NCBI GenBank assembly: GCA_017607445.1
Contig: JAEVHH010000002.1
Span: forward strand, 5,672,001 to 5,736,000
From: Histoplasma ohiense
Taxonomy: Eukaryota > Ascomycota > Eurotiomycetes > Onygenales > Ajellomycetaceae
Length of the DNA: 64,000 nt
Reading direction: 5' to 3'
Part shown: positions 47,562 through 58,897 of the stretch, piece after piece
Position numbering within the stretch: the first letter of the stretch is position 1
How the letters are laid out: the number at the start of each line of letters is the position of its first letter
Program-made: the position numbers and the translations under genes
The notes under the pieces: generated by a model
Database searches by the model: none
Seen by the model: only the letters and a program-made list of their open reading frames with translations
What the model was told of the DNA's origin: nothing

Positions 47562-49449
47562 TTAATCCACAACTTTCTGACCATATATAAAATGCACCCT
47601 CGTATATATATGGATGCTACGATCTTTCAGATCCCTTCGGACAGCCGCTAGCAGGATTTCGACTTCCGATGGCTTCCACCCCAATATGCGAATTAGAGGG
47701 GCGGACGAATATGCGCCGAGCGCCTGGAACATTTGTAGCTGATGGTATCGACCAAGCTCCTTGAGCTTCTCGTTTTTGGGCCAGGGACTGAAAGGTAACT
47801 GTGGTTTCGTTAATCACACACACCAAAACAAGGTGCGAAAGCAGGTGAGGTATTAAACCATAAATACTTCACTTACAATACGATGCTCCGCCTTAACATT
47901 CTTGAACCCGACTTTCTTCATCCGGTCGGCCCATGTAGACACTTGAGTCATAGGCTTTCCAAATTTTTCCGATGCCTCAATCACCAGATCTCTCCAACGA
48001 CGAAACTCCTTTGCTTTCACTATCGTCTCATCGCCAAAAAAGTCCAGCTCGATTGACTGAATTTCCATCCAGCCTTGTGGATTGAGATGTTTGTAAGCCT
48101 GCTGGAATAGCTTGTCATAGTCCTTGACCATACCTTCCATCTCACGAGCATGGATGAAGTCGAACGGTTGCGCATACGACCAAGTAGATTCGAAATCGTC
48201 TACTTCGAACTTGCAGTTTGGCGGGACCCTAACGTTTTCACCGTCCAGTTAGGGAATTCAAGAACCAATCGGGAGTGGAGAAAACTCAAGAGTATCCTAA
48301 TGGGAGGGTATATATACCATGATGGTTGGATAGGACTCAAGTCATTCCCTGGATTTCACCCCGAATTAGAAAGCAGAATACGTTTCACACTCCCTGGATC
48401 TTGGATACTAACCGATAACTTCTGTGCCTGGGTGATCACTGCAGTTATTCTTCAGTCAGCTAAATACAACAATCGAATTGTCTAAAATAAGCTGTATGCT
48501 GGGGCAAACATACTCTGCAAAATCGATTGCCCATATACCTACGTGCATCCTCGCCTCCGTCAGCTATCATTCAAAACGCGGAATAGAGGTAACGGAACGA
48601 AACGACGTTTGTTGGATAGGAATTGATGAAAGGGAAAAGAGCACCTGTGCCAGTCCCTAAGTCAAGAACCCGCCGCACACTTTCAGGCACTGGGGCTAGG
48701 TAAAGGGCGCCGTCCAAAAGCGTTCGGTATATGTGGTGGTTCAAATCCATACGGTCTTGTTCTTGCTCATCATTTGGCTACAGAAAGGCGCATGTCATTA
48801 ACTAGATGAAAGGTTTACGATATTGGCCGAAAGATCTTCAACTAGAACATATTTACCAGAATATATTCTCCTTCTTTAAACGCATGGTATCTTCTCCCAT
48901 TCTAAAGCGTCATGTCGAAGGGTCGCGAGGTTAGTAAACATTCTGCTCAGATGTTTAGAATAATTGGCAAAGGCTGATTACAAAGAACTGGTTTGAACAA
49001 TGATATAACAATGTCGTTGACATGGGGCAAAGACTTCTGCAAACTCGGAGGTGTTCTAGAGAATTCATGCCTCAAGGTTTTCTAGAGGGCACCAACCTCA
49101 TATCTAATATATTGGTTCAGTATAGTAGTATGAAGGGTTATTATAATATATAGACCACGTACTTGTAGTTCATAATACTGGACGTAACTGACGCGGTGTA
49201 GCTGGCATCGCCAAGTCTTTTAAGAGGTAAAGTTAGCACTCCGTACAACCTCCAACATGATCGTAGTTTCATGACACTCACGAGCCTTCATAGGCAGAGT
49301 CAGAATCTGATACACTTTCCTAAAGAGAGACCGGAAAACAACAAATTTAGTGAGGTTTTATTTATTTATTTACTTTTGGTGATGATTGGGGGACCATTTA
49401 CCTCCGCTTCAATCATCCGCGTATCGATAATTGGGTGATTGGCTGCCAT
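47562..49449 (-). CDS. LaeA-like SAM-dependent methyltransferase
   Basis: Eleven exons on the minus strand: 49449-49402, 49319-49282, 49216-49163, 49103-49097 (7 nt), 48901-48857, 48777-48645, 48538-48514, 48438-48413, 48348-48318, 48228-47877, 47798-47562 (331 aa, frame closed). Motifs follow the fungal LaeA/TAM group: NYKYENGRRYHAF, then LPNDEQEQDRMD, the SAM-binding LDLGTGTGIWAIDFAD, IGNDLSPIQPSWVPPNC, DDFESTW, then FIHAREM and the late LPFSPWPKNEKLKELG. Such enzymes are often linked to secondary metabolism or development. No biosynthetic cluster is visible here, and I call it LaeA-like, not LaeA. The frame is open upstream of ATG 49449 for about 50 codons (to 49602), so a longer start is possible but less like the family. 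Confidence 0.9.
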
Positions 49450-52405
49450 AGTGAGTTGAAAACCACCTTGTGGACTAAGGACTAGATATGACCTGTCACA
49501 AAGATAATTATAGCTTTTATAGGTGATTCTTTTGTCGCAGAAAGGGCAATTTGACAAAAAGTCACGAACGAAAAAACTGGGTAGCGGCTTAGGCTGTGGC
49601 ATTTATACTTCGTTCCAGAATTTGATCCTGGTGCCCTGTTTGTTCAACGGCACTCCGTTTTATTGCTTTTTCCTTTCCTTTCTTTTTTTTTGCCTGTTTG
49701 AGTGGCTTATCGCCCCATGTCCTCGTGGGTGTGAGGATGTAATACGCAGTGATGTCCCATTCGTAATTTGCTGACTTGATGGTCGCGGTTATTCGGGCCT
49801 GGTTTCCTCATGCTGGAAATCAGCCTGTTGCAGAAGAATTGGCGCGGCATGCATGATGCAGCCGGCAAAGACAGGCTCATGGAAGCGAAGGATGGATGGA
49901 CACCAGGAAGCGGGGTACTTGCGTTTTGTTCCCTTCTGATCGCCTGGAAACTGCTTCCAAAAATCGTCTCTCAGGAGAAGTAGTTAGTTTAAGCAAAGAT
50001 ATAAAGCAGTTCCACACCGCAGAGCACCATATAGATCAGTGACCATCGGAGCCAGAACCATCACGAAATCATTATTAACTACCATCGTGACCTGGTGGTT
50101 AGAGTGTCTTAGGAAAAGGCTGCTTGGGCTGAAGCGAGTTGTCACAATCCCGCAGGAAAGAAGACCGTTGCACCGGGAGCTAGGGGACCGGGTTTGGCCA
50201 TGAAGTTGCACTGCGCAAAATGATCAACCTATCGGATCCAATGCTTCCAGGCAGATCACGATGTTGCGCCTCTTCCACACTTCTACTGTCTGATCTGGGC
50301 GGCGTATTTGTTGGAGCTCAGACATCCAAAGAAGCGTCGTTCTTCCGCGCCACGCGAGTTCCGGGTAATTTCAAGTTTTAACGTCGAGCCCTAAAACCCC
50401 AAATTTAAGCCGCAGCCACCAGACAGCGGCTCAAAAACAAGTCTCCCGATGCCATTGGGCGCAGGAACGCACGAAGGGTGTTCATCAACTTCTCACCATC
50501 TTCTTTCAACCCACAGCTCGCTCCTCATCCTGTGTCTCAGTCAAGTGTAATGTGTCCTTCCCGTCAGTAAACGACAAAATGTATTCGACCTTTGCTGTTC
50601 AGCGACAGTGATACAGTATCCACAGACGAAAGGTCGAGATTCTACGATCATGTGTCCATCCATGTTCATGACAACCATGGTCTTCGCGCGAAATCAATGC
50701 GGCTGCATCCTATATCTGGCTGTTTCAAGAGCTGTGCTTCTTGGTTCTGACCACAGTGGCCAATAGGAACAACTCCCTGTTTGTGTTATTGATATCACAA
50801 TATTCCCCCTCCAAGCATTATTTTATTCAAAGCAGTTACATTGATTTCGGTCAAAAGATGGAGCAGGAACGTCTTCCTGGCTACCTCTTCGTCATTTCTA
50901 ACTTTCTGTTCATAAAATAGAAAGGAATCAATCATTCTAATCGTTTATTTTTGCTGTGTTTGGACAATTCCTTTCTAATGACTGGGCTCGGCCTTGCCAT
51001 TGCTTCTTTGAATGAAAAGGTTGAACAAAAGAGCCATAAGCAATAGCGTGTTCCAGCAAAAAAGGAACTAAAGAATAAAGCCCATCTTTGTCTGCGAGAG
51101 TTACCAATTTTGCTTTGGTTTAACTTGAACTCCTAGCATCCGGCTCCACGAGACGGAGCATCGGTCGAAGCAAAAGAATAGCAGTTCCTCCACGCCGGCT
51201 AAGGAGCAAACTTGGGTTTCCAAATATTTTAGTCTTATATCATTTCAACACAGGCGAACCCAAGTGAAAGGGATATTAGTGTGTGTGTGTGTGTGTTCAT
51301 GAGAGGGGACGCTGGCTGGTGATGACAAAAAGGGGGATAATCACCGACGTTGAATCCAGGTTTCCTCGGAAGACTGACACGAGCAGCCAGGCATCTTTTT
51401 TTCCGACGGGTCTGCATCTACAACGAAAGGAAAGAAGTAATCTACAAACCTTATCTTGCGGCAGCAGTCATCATCTAGTTCTCTCATGTTATTGAGGGTG
51501 GCGAAGTCCATATACCTTGTGCGAAACCATTGTGGAGATATCATTCTGGATGCACGAGAGGAAGCTGCTGACGCCACTGAGAGCGGAGAGGTAGCAAGTG
51601 CCGCCCGGCAAGAATGGATTTGACGTGTGATTCTATTTTCAGCCACGTATGCAACGGCACGGATCTGCAGGTGAACAAGTCTGTGTTGAGACTGGCAATA
51701 TGGATGGAACGGATTTATTAGAGGTTGGCATAAGGGCCGAGATGTGAGGATGAACACCGAGCTGGTTGTTGGGATCGATGGAAGGGAAATAGGGTGGAGC
51801 CATGAGCCGGGTGGTGAGATAGTCATGGTGTGAGGAAAATAGAGGGAGGCATTATGTTGGAGCAGTAATCGAGTGATTTTTATTCCATATAGACAAAGCT
51901 ATTTTTTACTTTCCAGGCTGAGTGTTATAAGCAATCGATTATACGGTTTGTCGATGCCAATTCGCAAGTTTCAAATCTCCCCTTCTCCTCTTCGGGTGGA
52001 ATCATCTTTGATTTGTTCTCTGTCGTGAAGCATATATGGCTCGCTTATTTAGCTTCGTATTTTCCATCAAGCCTGTGTAGAATTCATTCTACAAAAATCT
52101 GGATCAGGAGTCAGATTTGCTTGGAAGAGTCAGTCCTGTAGCGACGCTTACACAGTGGCCGCCTTTAAGAACTTGCGTGAATATGAGGCTTTTAAGGATG
52201 CATAACTATAACATATATTATTGCTTTAAGGGTGAACGAATAAAGAAAGAGAAAATGACATTGATATTCGAGAAGGAAACAAAAAATAAAACAGAAAATT
52301 CAGAGAGGAACAAAAAATGTATATGTAAAATACAATCTTTCTCGAGGTTGAATTTCTGTCGAATCAGGAACTACTGAAAAATAAAAATGGACGACGGGAA
52401 TTCGA
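49450..52405. other. Intergenic, about 3 kb
   Basis: No gene is supported. A GT dinucleotide repeat lies near 51278-51296. A minus-strand frame of 161 codons at 51341-51826 has an ATG but no recognised motif. Confidence 0.4.
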
Positions 52406-52477
52406 TGAACCCGATGTGATTTGAACACATAACCTTCTGATCTGGAGTCAGACGCGCTACCGTTGCGCCACAGGTCC
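52406..52477 (-). tRNA. tRNA-Trp (CCA)
   Basis: A 72-nt minus-strand cloverleaf: acceptor GGACCTG pairs with CGGGTTC (two G-U pairs) with discriminator A; D stem GCGC/GCGC; anticodon arm TCTGA-CTCCAGA-TCAGA gives anticodon CCA; T arm ATGTG-TTCAAAT-CACAT. There is no intron. Confidence 0.95.
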
Positions 52478-53144
52478 TTACTTATTGAAGCTAAGATGAG
52501 CTTAAATAGCTTTTGAGTAAATGGATATGTCTTGGCGACCCACGTCACGTGGTAAATGAATGCCCTAAGGAAAATAATTACTTGTAATAAATCACTCTAA
52601 TCAGCCTGGTGGAGATTTCAGAAGTCGGGCCAGAAGTTACGAGGATTGTAGTACACATGTTGAACACCGTTGACTGCGTTAACTCTGGCAAAATGATACA
52701 AGAGATGTAGGGCACGGAGAAAGAGTTAAAAGGATCCATTAGGAGCAAGACCAATGTGAGGAGTATTAACATCGAATAGGATTCAAGAAGTAAGCCAGAA
52801 GACATGGGTATATATAAAACAAAATTTTAAATTTAAATCTAAAATAAAAAATAGCGAAAGAAAATATAGAAAACATGTAAAACAGCTGATGGGTAGCTAG
52901 GGTGGTGGGAGAGTGAAGCGAAATTGAAAGGCAGTTAGTTACATAAATAGGGGCCCAAAAAAGGAAAAAGTACGATCCAGCATTATATCCCAAAGCGCTG
53001 GTGAAATACCATATGCCCTATAAAAATAATTTCCCAGCTAAACTCCAAAATTAGGCCTTTGAAAGAATGAGTCTCTGATGGAGGGAACTTAGAACACCAA
53101 AAATAAAATAAGACAACATAAATCCAAGAACACCAAGCTTCGGG

Positions 53145-53205
<61 letters not shown>

Positions 53206-53417
53206 AAGAACAGAGGTAATTGCATATGCTGTGTGTTGAGACCTAGTATATATACAAAAATATAGCTAGATGTAGAATTGGGACTTTGACCACTAGACTA
53301 AAAGGAGAATTCCTCTATTAGCAAGGCATTAAGTTCACAATTTCATGCCTTGGAATCTAACACTAGGCTGGTGTGGGTCCGGGACAATCAGGGTTGTGCC
53401 GGTCTGGGAGGACATCA
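52478..53417. other. Intergenic with long poly(A)
   Basis: Between the tRNA and the LIM gene stop. The main feature is the 60-A tract at 53145-53204. No gene is supported. Confidence 0.45.
53145..53204. repeat. Poly(A) tract, 60 bases
   Basis: An unbroken run of 60 A, the longest homopolymer in the window, about 210 bp beyond the LIM gene stop. Assembly length may be inexact. A retroposon tail is possible, but no body or duplication was found. Confidence 0.9.
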
Positions 53418-55725
53418 TTATATCATCATCAACCTCGTAGTTCTCCGCTCAGGGTATCGTCGACTATTATTCGTATTATTGTACATGCCTTGAGCAGGCA
53501 CATTGAGACCTGGATGCGGTGGTTTGTGTGGTGGATATCGCATTCCAGGACCTCCTGGTCCATACCTTGGTCCGGGACCGGGCCCAGGCCTTGGACCATA
53601 TCCGTATCCCCGTGGAGGGTACAGTGGCCGTCTAGCGCTTGGTCCACCTTGTTGAGATGGCATTATCACCGAGGGTGGTTGGGGTGGATACATTGCTGCT
53701 GCCGCATGTCGGCCGTCACGCTCGCAGTATGCAAGGCCATTCCATTCGAAATAGTCACCGCGCAGCACCATTTGACACGTTTGACATCTGAAGCAACCTG
53801 GGTGGTACTTTTTCTTAGCGCCCGTCGTAGAATGTTCGTTTACCTCTTCAGTTTCGAGATATTGTCCCTCAATACCCATATTGCAGGAGCCACAAAGTGA
53901 GCCATTTAGTTCGTGATAGTGGTGAGCGCAATAAGGGAGGTTATCCAAAACGTAAAAATCAGCTGTTTGAAATGGGGAACGGCATGTGTGGCAGACAAAG
54001 CAAGCTTTGTGCCACCGACCTGTTAATCGCCCGTCCGCCGATGATATTGATTTTCCAACAATAATTTGCTGGCAACCCCGACACCGGGTCTTCCGCCCTA
54101 CTGGAGTGCGTGTGGCAGTGCGTGAAGGCGGTGATACTGCACGTTTATCAACCGGAGGTTGCGTGGGAAACACAGGTAATGGCTGTGACAGGTCAGTCTT
54201 CTGCCCTGCTGATGAAAGGTACCCATTCTGGAAAGATGGATCAGTTGGAGAATCCATCCCGTGCACAGCCAGATCTCCTTGTCTCCCGGGCTCAACGTCA
54301 ATTGAAAGATTATTCCAAGCCATATTATCAGATGCAGACTTTGAGTGCGCCCCACTCGACACTTCAGAGGGTCCAGTAGAGTGGGAACTCCCGCTTGCCA
54401 TATCCGACGGTGTCGTTCCAATCGACGAGGATATTGATGGATGGGTGCTATGGTTTAGCCCTAGATCTCGCGCAAAATTCGAGACGGAAAAATCCTCATT
54501 AATTCGATATTCGCGGATCGGAGATTTTGGATGCTCCTTTTCTGGTACATTTGGCTTTTCGTCCTTCTCTGGAACAGGAGGTTTGAAGCTTCTTGACGAG
54601 CTGGTTGTCGCGTTGGAAGGATCTCTGAAGTGGGAACTGTCAGGATTCCGGGAAATCTTCGGTTGTGACGGCAGGCCGAAATCAAAGCTCCCAAAAACGC
54701 GGGCCTTTTGTTGCTCTTTAGGGAGGCTCTCTCCCGCAAGGCGATCTGATTCGAAGTCCTCTTTACTTTCAAAACGATACGAGGAAGGAATCGCGTCGTA
54801 TGGTCCTGGTGTGAAGTTCTTGATGGGCCCAGCAGGCAAGGGTGGTACTTCGTCCAACACATTGCGCCCAGATGTGGATAACTTCCTTGGCGAATAATGG
54901 TTAAGGGTCTCATCCCCATACCGCGAGCTAGCTGCGGATATCAGAAGCATGCTCTTGCTATCTATCGACATCTCCCTTCTGTGCTTCTGCTTCGATTTTG
55001 GTCGTCTCCGTTCTTCGTAGGGTACTGGTTCTTGCGGAATCGAAGAGCGGCTATTATCGTTATCGCTCCCAGCGTCGCCTCCACTCCGGACTGGACTTGT
55101 TTCGAACGGCTTCGTTGTGAAAGGGCTATATGTGTCTTCTACCGGGGTCCTAGGTTTTGATCTCACGGTAGAACCTGCCACGGTATGTGATCTTACAAAA
55201 GGTGTGAATGAACCATCTTCATTGGCTGGGTCTGGTGTCGGTGGCAGTGGACTTGTTTGACTTCGTTTAAGAGGAGACGGTGAGAGAGATGGAGTGTCAT
55301 CGGTGTCGGCAGGGGTGAGAACACCAAGGTGTAGAAAAGGACGATCTGATGAAAGGTGAGCCTTCACGTAAAGTGATTATTGGATAATTTATTGCATGGC
55401 AAAACACATACTAGCTGCAAACGGATCAATTTTTGGTGGCGGTGGCCCATATCTTCCCGACTTGCCAGGTGGATTTGGAGGACTGTCGAACGGGTTTCGA
55501 TAGTTATAGTGGTCTGGAGGAGGAGTAACTACACAATCGTTTAGCACCGAATTTGCAGGGCTGTTCTGAGGGGCGTTTTTCTGAGCAAAGCTTGTCAAAC
55601 TACTTACATCGCTGCGAAGATCCGTTGCAGATATGTTCTCCCATTTCAGAGATTCCCACACTCGCATTGCAATTGGAACATTTGATCACGGGCAATAGCC
55701 CGTCTGTAGGCAGGTCCGCCTCCAT
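53418..55725 (-). CDS. LIM domain protein, two LIM domains
   Basis: Three exons on the minus strand: 55725-55608, 55528-55412, 55345-53418 (720 aa). The N-terminus MEADLPTDGLLPVIKCSNCN... has a small CxxC element; the middle is long, Ser/Pro-rich and disordered with many possible phosphosites. The first LIM domain runs from CRGCQQIIVGK through HKACFVCHTC to YCAHHYH; the second from CGSCNMGIEG through HPGCFRCQTC to YCERD. The tail is Gly/Pro/Tyr-rich (PRGYGYGPRPGPGPGP...). LIM domains bind proteins; the fungal relatives I know (Pxl1/paxillin-like) act in cytokinesis and polarity, but assignment to them is only possible, not shown. The end of the last exon at 53418 is the natural stop; a further splice is not excluded. 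Confidence 0.88.
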
Positions 55726-56188
55726 TTTAAAGGATATCTGGATAACTCATATGCAGCCGGAGACTGAGGAATCCCGGCTACACCTTTCCTGGTTCACGCT
55801 TTGATCTCCCTTGCTTTTTGCTCCCTTTGTTATACGGGTCGGTAAGAACAGTGATGTTGTTCCTGGGCAAAATTAACAGCCAATTCCTGTGTCCAGGATA
55901 TGTTTGCGGGGATTTAATTAGTAGGGGGTATTCCAGACAACAATTGCCGGAGAATCCAAAAAGCGAGTTAAGGGGATCTGATTTCGGAGTGTATTTAGGA
56001 TGAGGAGATCGGTGATAGATGCGATAATAGTAGAGTATATAGTTTAACAGAAACAACAATGACAATAGGTCAAGATGTATATTATATATTAAAACGAAGA
56101 TATTGAATTGGGTCAGTGACTAGTCTCTGTATGAGCGAAATGGATGTAGTTCAACGAAGATAGAACAGGAGAGGAGGATTGAGATTGA

Positions 56189-56216
56189 GAATGAGGAATG
56201 AGGAATGAGGAATGAG
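56189..56216. repeat. GAATGAG tandem repeat, four copies
   Basis: Four exact 7-bp units in intergenic DNA upstream of the LIM gene. Confidence 0.85.
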
Positions 56217-57755
56217 GGAAGAATGACCGCAGATGTGTGACGGTTGTCCCTGACTCCCTGCGTATCGAGAATACCACAATACCATCTCCCATTTGCGATT
56301 CCCCAGTTAAGGACCTCCCCAAGGCCTCAGGCTGGAGCCAGATCCCCCGGCTAGGTCTTACCTCCGCAACGGTAATTTTGCATGTTGTTTGTTCTCGCAA
56401 CTAACTGCCTCTTGTTCCTGAAACGGCAACAAACCCCTTGTGGTGCCTGACCCACTCGGCGACCATCGACTTCCACTAGGACACATCGGTGATAGTTCCA
56501 GTTCCAGCTTGCGTTTAGTCGCCTTTCAAAGGGAACGGTTCCACCAGGGGCAACTGTCATGCATAAATAGGGAAATGTTTGGCTGCGAGAAATATTGGTG
56601 GGAGTCCGCCAGAGCGCAGTTTCCGCCGTGTGCCCCCACCAAGACCACCTCTCCCTCGTCTCAAGGGCAGATAGTTCTTGCACGGTATCTCTCTGGGTCT
56701 GCCTGCGTTGGAGAGAGAGTTACATCGGTTCTCCCCTACGGCAGTCCCTTGGAAGCCCCCTGCCCGAAAGCGCCCATGGATCGTCGATATCAGCATCATC
56801 CCTGACCTGAATATGTGAGCCCTTGAGCCCCGCTGCCATAGCTCCCAAGAAAAGCCTACTACGCCGTACGTATCATTCTTACTCAAATTTAAATACTAAC
56901 CCCCTTTTTTCTTTCCCTTTGTCTACATATTTTCTCTCAGATGTCAATCAGCCCCAAAGCCAGACACCAAATCACGGCCAGACCACCATTATTCAACATT
57001 TGATACGCACGATGACCCAAATCGCCAAAATGAAACAAGCAGCTATCTCAGCCAATCAAGTCGTTGCTATCGGCAAAAACTAGCTTCCCAAGCCCACTCA
57101 TGATTTCTTTTTTTCAGTTTGCTTGCGTGCCCTCCTCCCCCATTTTTTTCGCGAAGTCTCCTCCTCCACGAATTAGCTCATCCACTAACCAGGTAAGTTC
57201 AGGCCAGTCCCCGCCAGACTTGTGCTAAAACCCGACTACTCCGAAAGCAAGGCTTTCATAGGGGCAAAGAGCCAAAAAAGAAAGATAGCATCTTGCAGAT
57301 CGCAAGCGATCAGTCCTTAGGATAGCGTTCGCTTCGTTGGCTCTTGCGCATCAATCGTCCTTCATGTGAACGGTGGTGGTCCATCACTGGCTAACTCTAA
57401 TCAGGACGGCTGAGCACGAGCTCGTGACGATGGTGATAGTGCACGCTATGGTGGTCACAGCTTTTGGTGATAGTCAGGAAAGACGAGACAGGAGCACCAT
57501 ACATTTCCATTTCCTTGATATCGGAACTGCGAGCAGGAATAAATAAATAGTAGATAATAAAAATAAATAATAAATATACATGCCATGCACGGCTTGAAAA
57601 CTTGCTTTTATGCATGTTACCGGATTGCCAAATCTTTGGAGCACAACGCGCGGAAGCTCTCCACTCCCGCCAAGATCGGAGGTTTAAAGGGGGGAAATTT
57701 ACGAAAAAGGAAAGGAAGAAAAAGAAAAGAAAAAACGGTCAAAACATGTAAAAAA

Positions 57756-57784
57756 GAAAAGAAAAGAAAAGAAAAGAAAAGAAA
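57756..57784. repeat. AAAAG tandem repeat
   Basis: About five to six units of AAAAG within a purine-rich stretch. Confidence 0.8.
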
Positions 57785-58877
57785 GCGAAAACACCACGTT
57801 CCTTGGGATGGCGATGACGGTTCAAACGGTTCCTCTTACACGAGCTTCCTAAAGCCAGAGCAAATCTGTGCTGGAGGTGGTGCCTTGGTACTGTAGACGT
57901 GAGAGGTGAAACTTGGATATGTTCGAAATGTGTTTTCACTTTTTCACGGGTATCCTGACTTTTCGAAGCCAGGGGCGAACTCTAATACGTTTTCTATTCT
58001 TCATTGAATTTCCCTGCTTTTCTTAGATCATCAGATACAGTGCATATTATATGACATCAAGAGTAGCAACATCTGGACTACTATTATGATATTGCCCATT
58101 CAGACGTGCTTGTTCCATCTGATGCAAACCTGAAGCACGACATGCCTGAGCCACATGTTGAAGATCCAGTTCCATGATCCATCTCAGATTTCAAGATCCC
58201 ATCCAAATAGTCCGTGACGACCGAGCTATGTTAGAGTTAGCGCAACACCATCCCTAGATCCAAACTCAATTTGCGGTGACAAGATATGAGCCTTTCTCCC
58301 GCACCTTCTCCCTTTCCCGAACCTTTGTCCAAGTCGATGAATGCCACGGGACATAAAATACCACCGCGTAATGGAGTGTGAGTACGGCCTCGCCGATCAT
58401 TTTACTTACTTTATTCATTATCAACGCCCCCTTTGCTTCCCGTTTTATACCGCGTAATGCGAAAGTATCCATCCCTGTTTCCCGTCCTGAGTACGAAGAA
58501 CCCCCATTGATTCATCCGCTACTGCGTAGTTACCTGACAGAGGATGTATCAGCATCGTTTGCCCCGCACAGAGACTTTCTAGACAGGGGTAACAGGGATA
58601 AGCGATATTGTTGAAGAATGGTGGTCCAGGGGAAATCTTAATCTTGTTCCTGAGCGAAAGAGCTCTGTGGTTGGCCGAGAGGGAAAAAATATACGAACCT
58701 TGGAAATCATTATCGGCTCACCTGACCATTTATTTTGGTAGTGACAGCCAAGAGCAGACTTATCCATGGATGTATTTTATAATTGGCCATCCAGTTGCCA
58801 TTGTTTCTGGGATCTTTTGAGATGGTAGGAGTAGAGAGCGCTTATGCTCGGTTCCCCTGCTCTCGCAGCATGGACTC

Positions 58878-58897
58878 TGTACGGAGTACTCCGTACA
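58878..58897. repeat. 20-bp perfect palindrome
   Basis: TGTACGGAGTACTCCGTACA equals its own reverse complement. The half-motif GTACGGAGTAC appears again near 62257. It may be a protein-binding site or a relic of a short inverted-repeat element. Confidence 0.85.

Noticed and set aside
51341..51826. Minus-strand 161-codon frame with an ATG
   Set aside because: It has no motif, no clear composition bias and no convincing neighbouring exons.
56823..57083. Plus-strand small frame ending AISANQVVAIGKN
   Set aside because: It starts near the right length for a small protein but has no family match, and its first half crosses a likely intron-like CT-rich stretch.
58576..58600. Similarity to a homing-endonuclease site (GGGTAACAGGGATAAG)
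   Set aside because: Only a partial, shuffled resemblance; no endonuclease gene is nearby.
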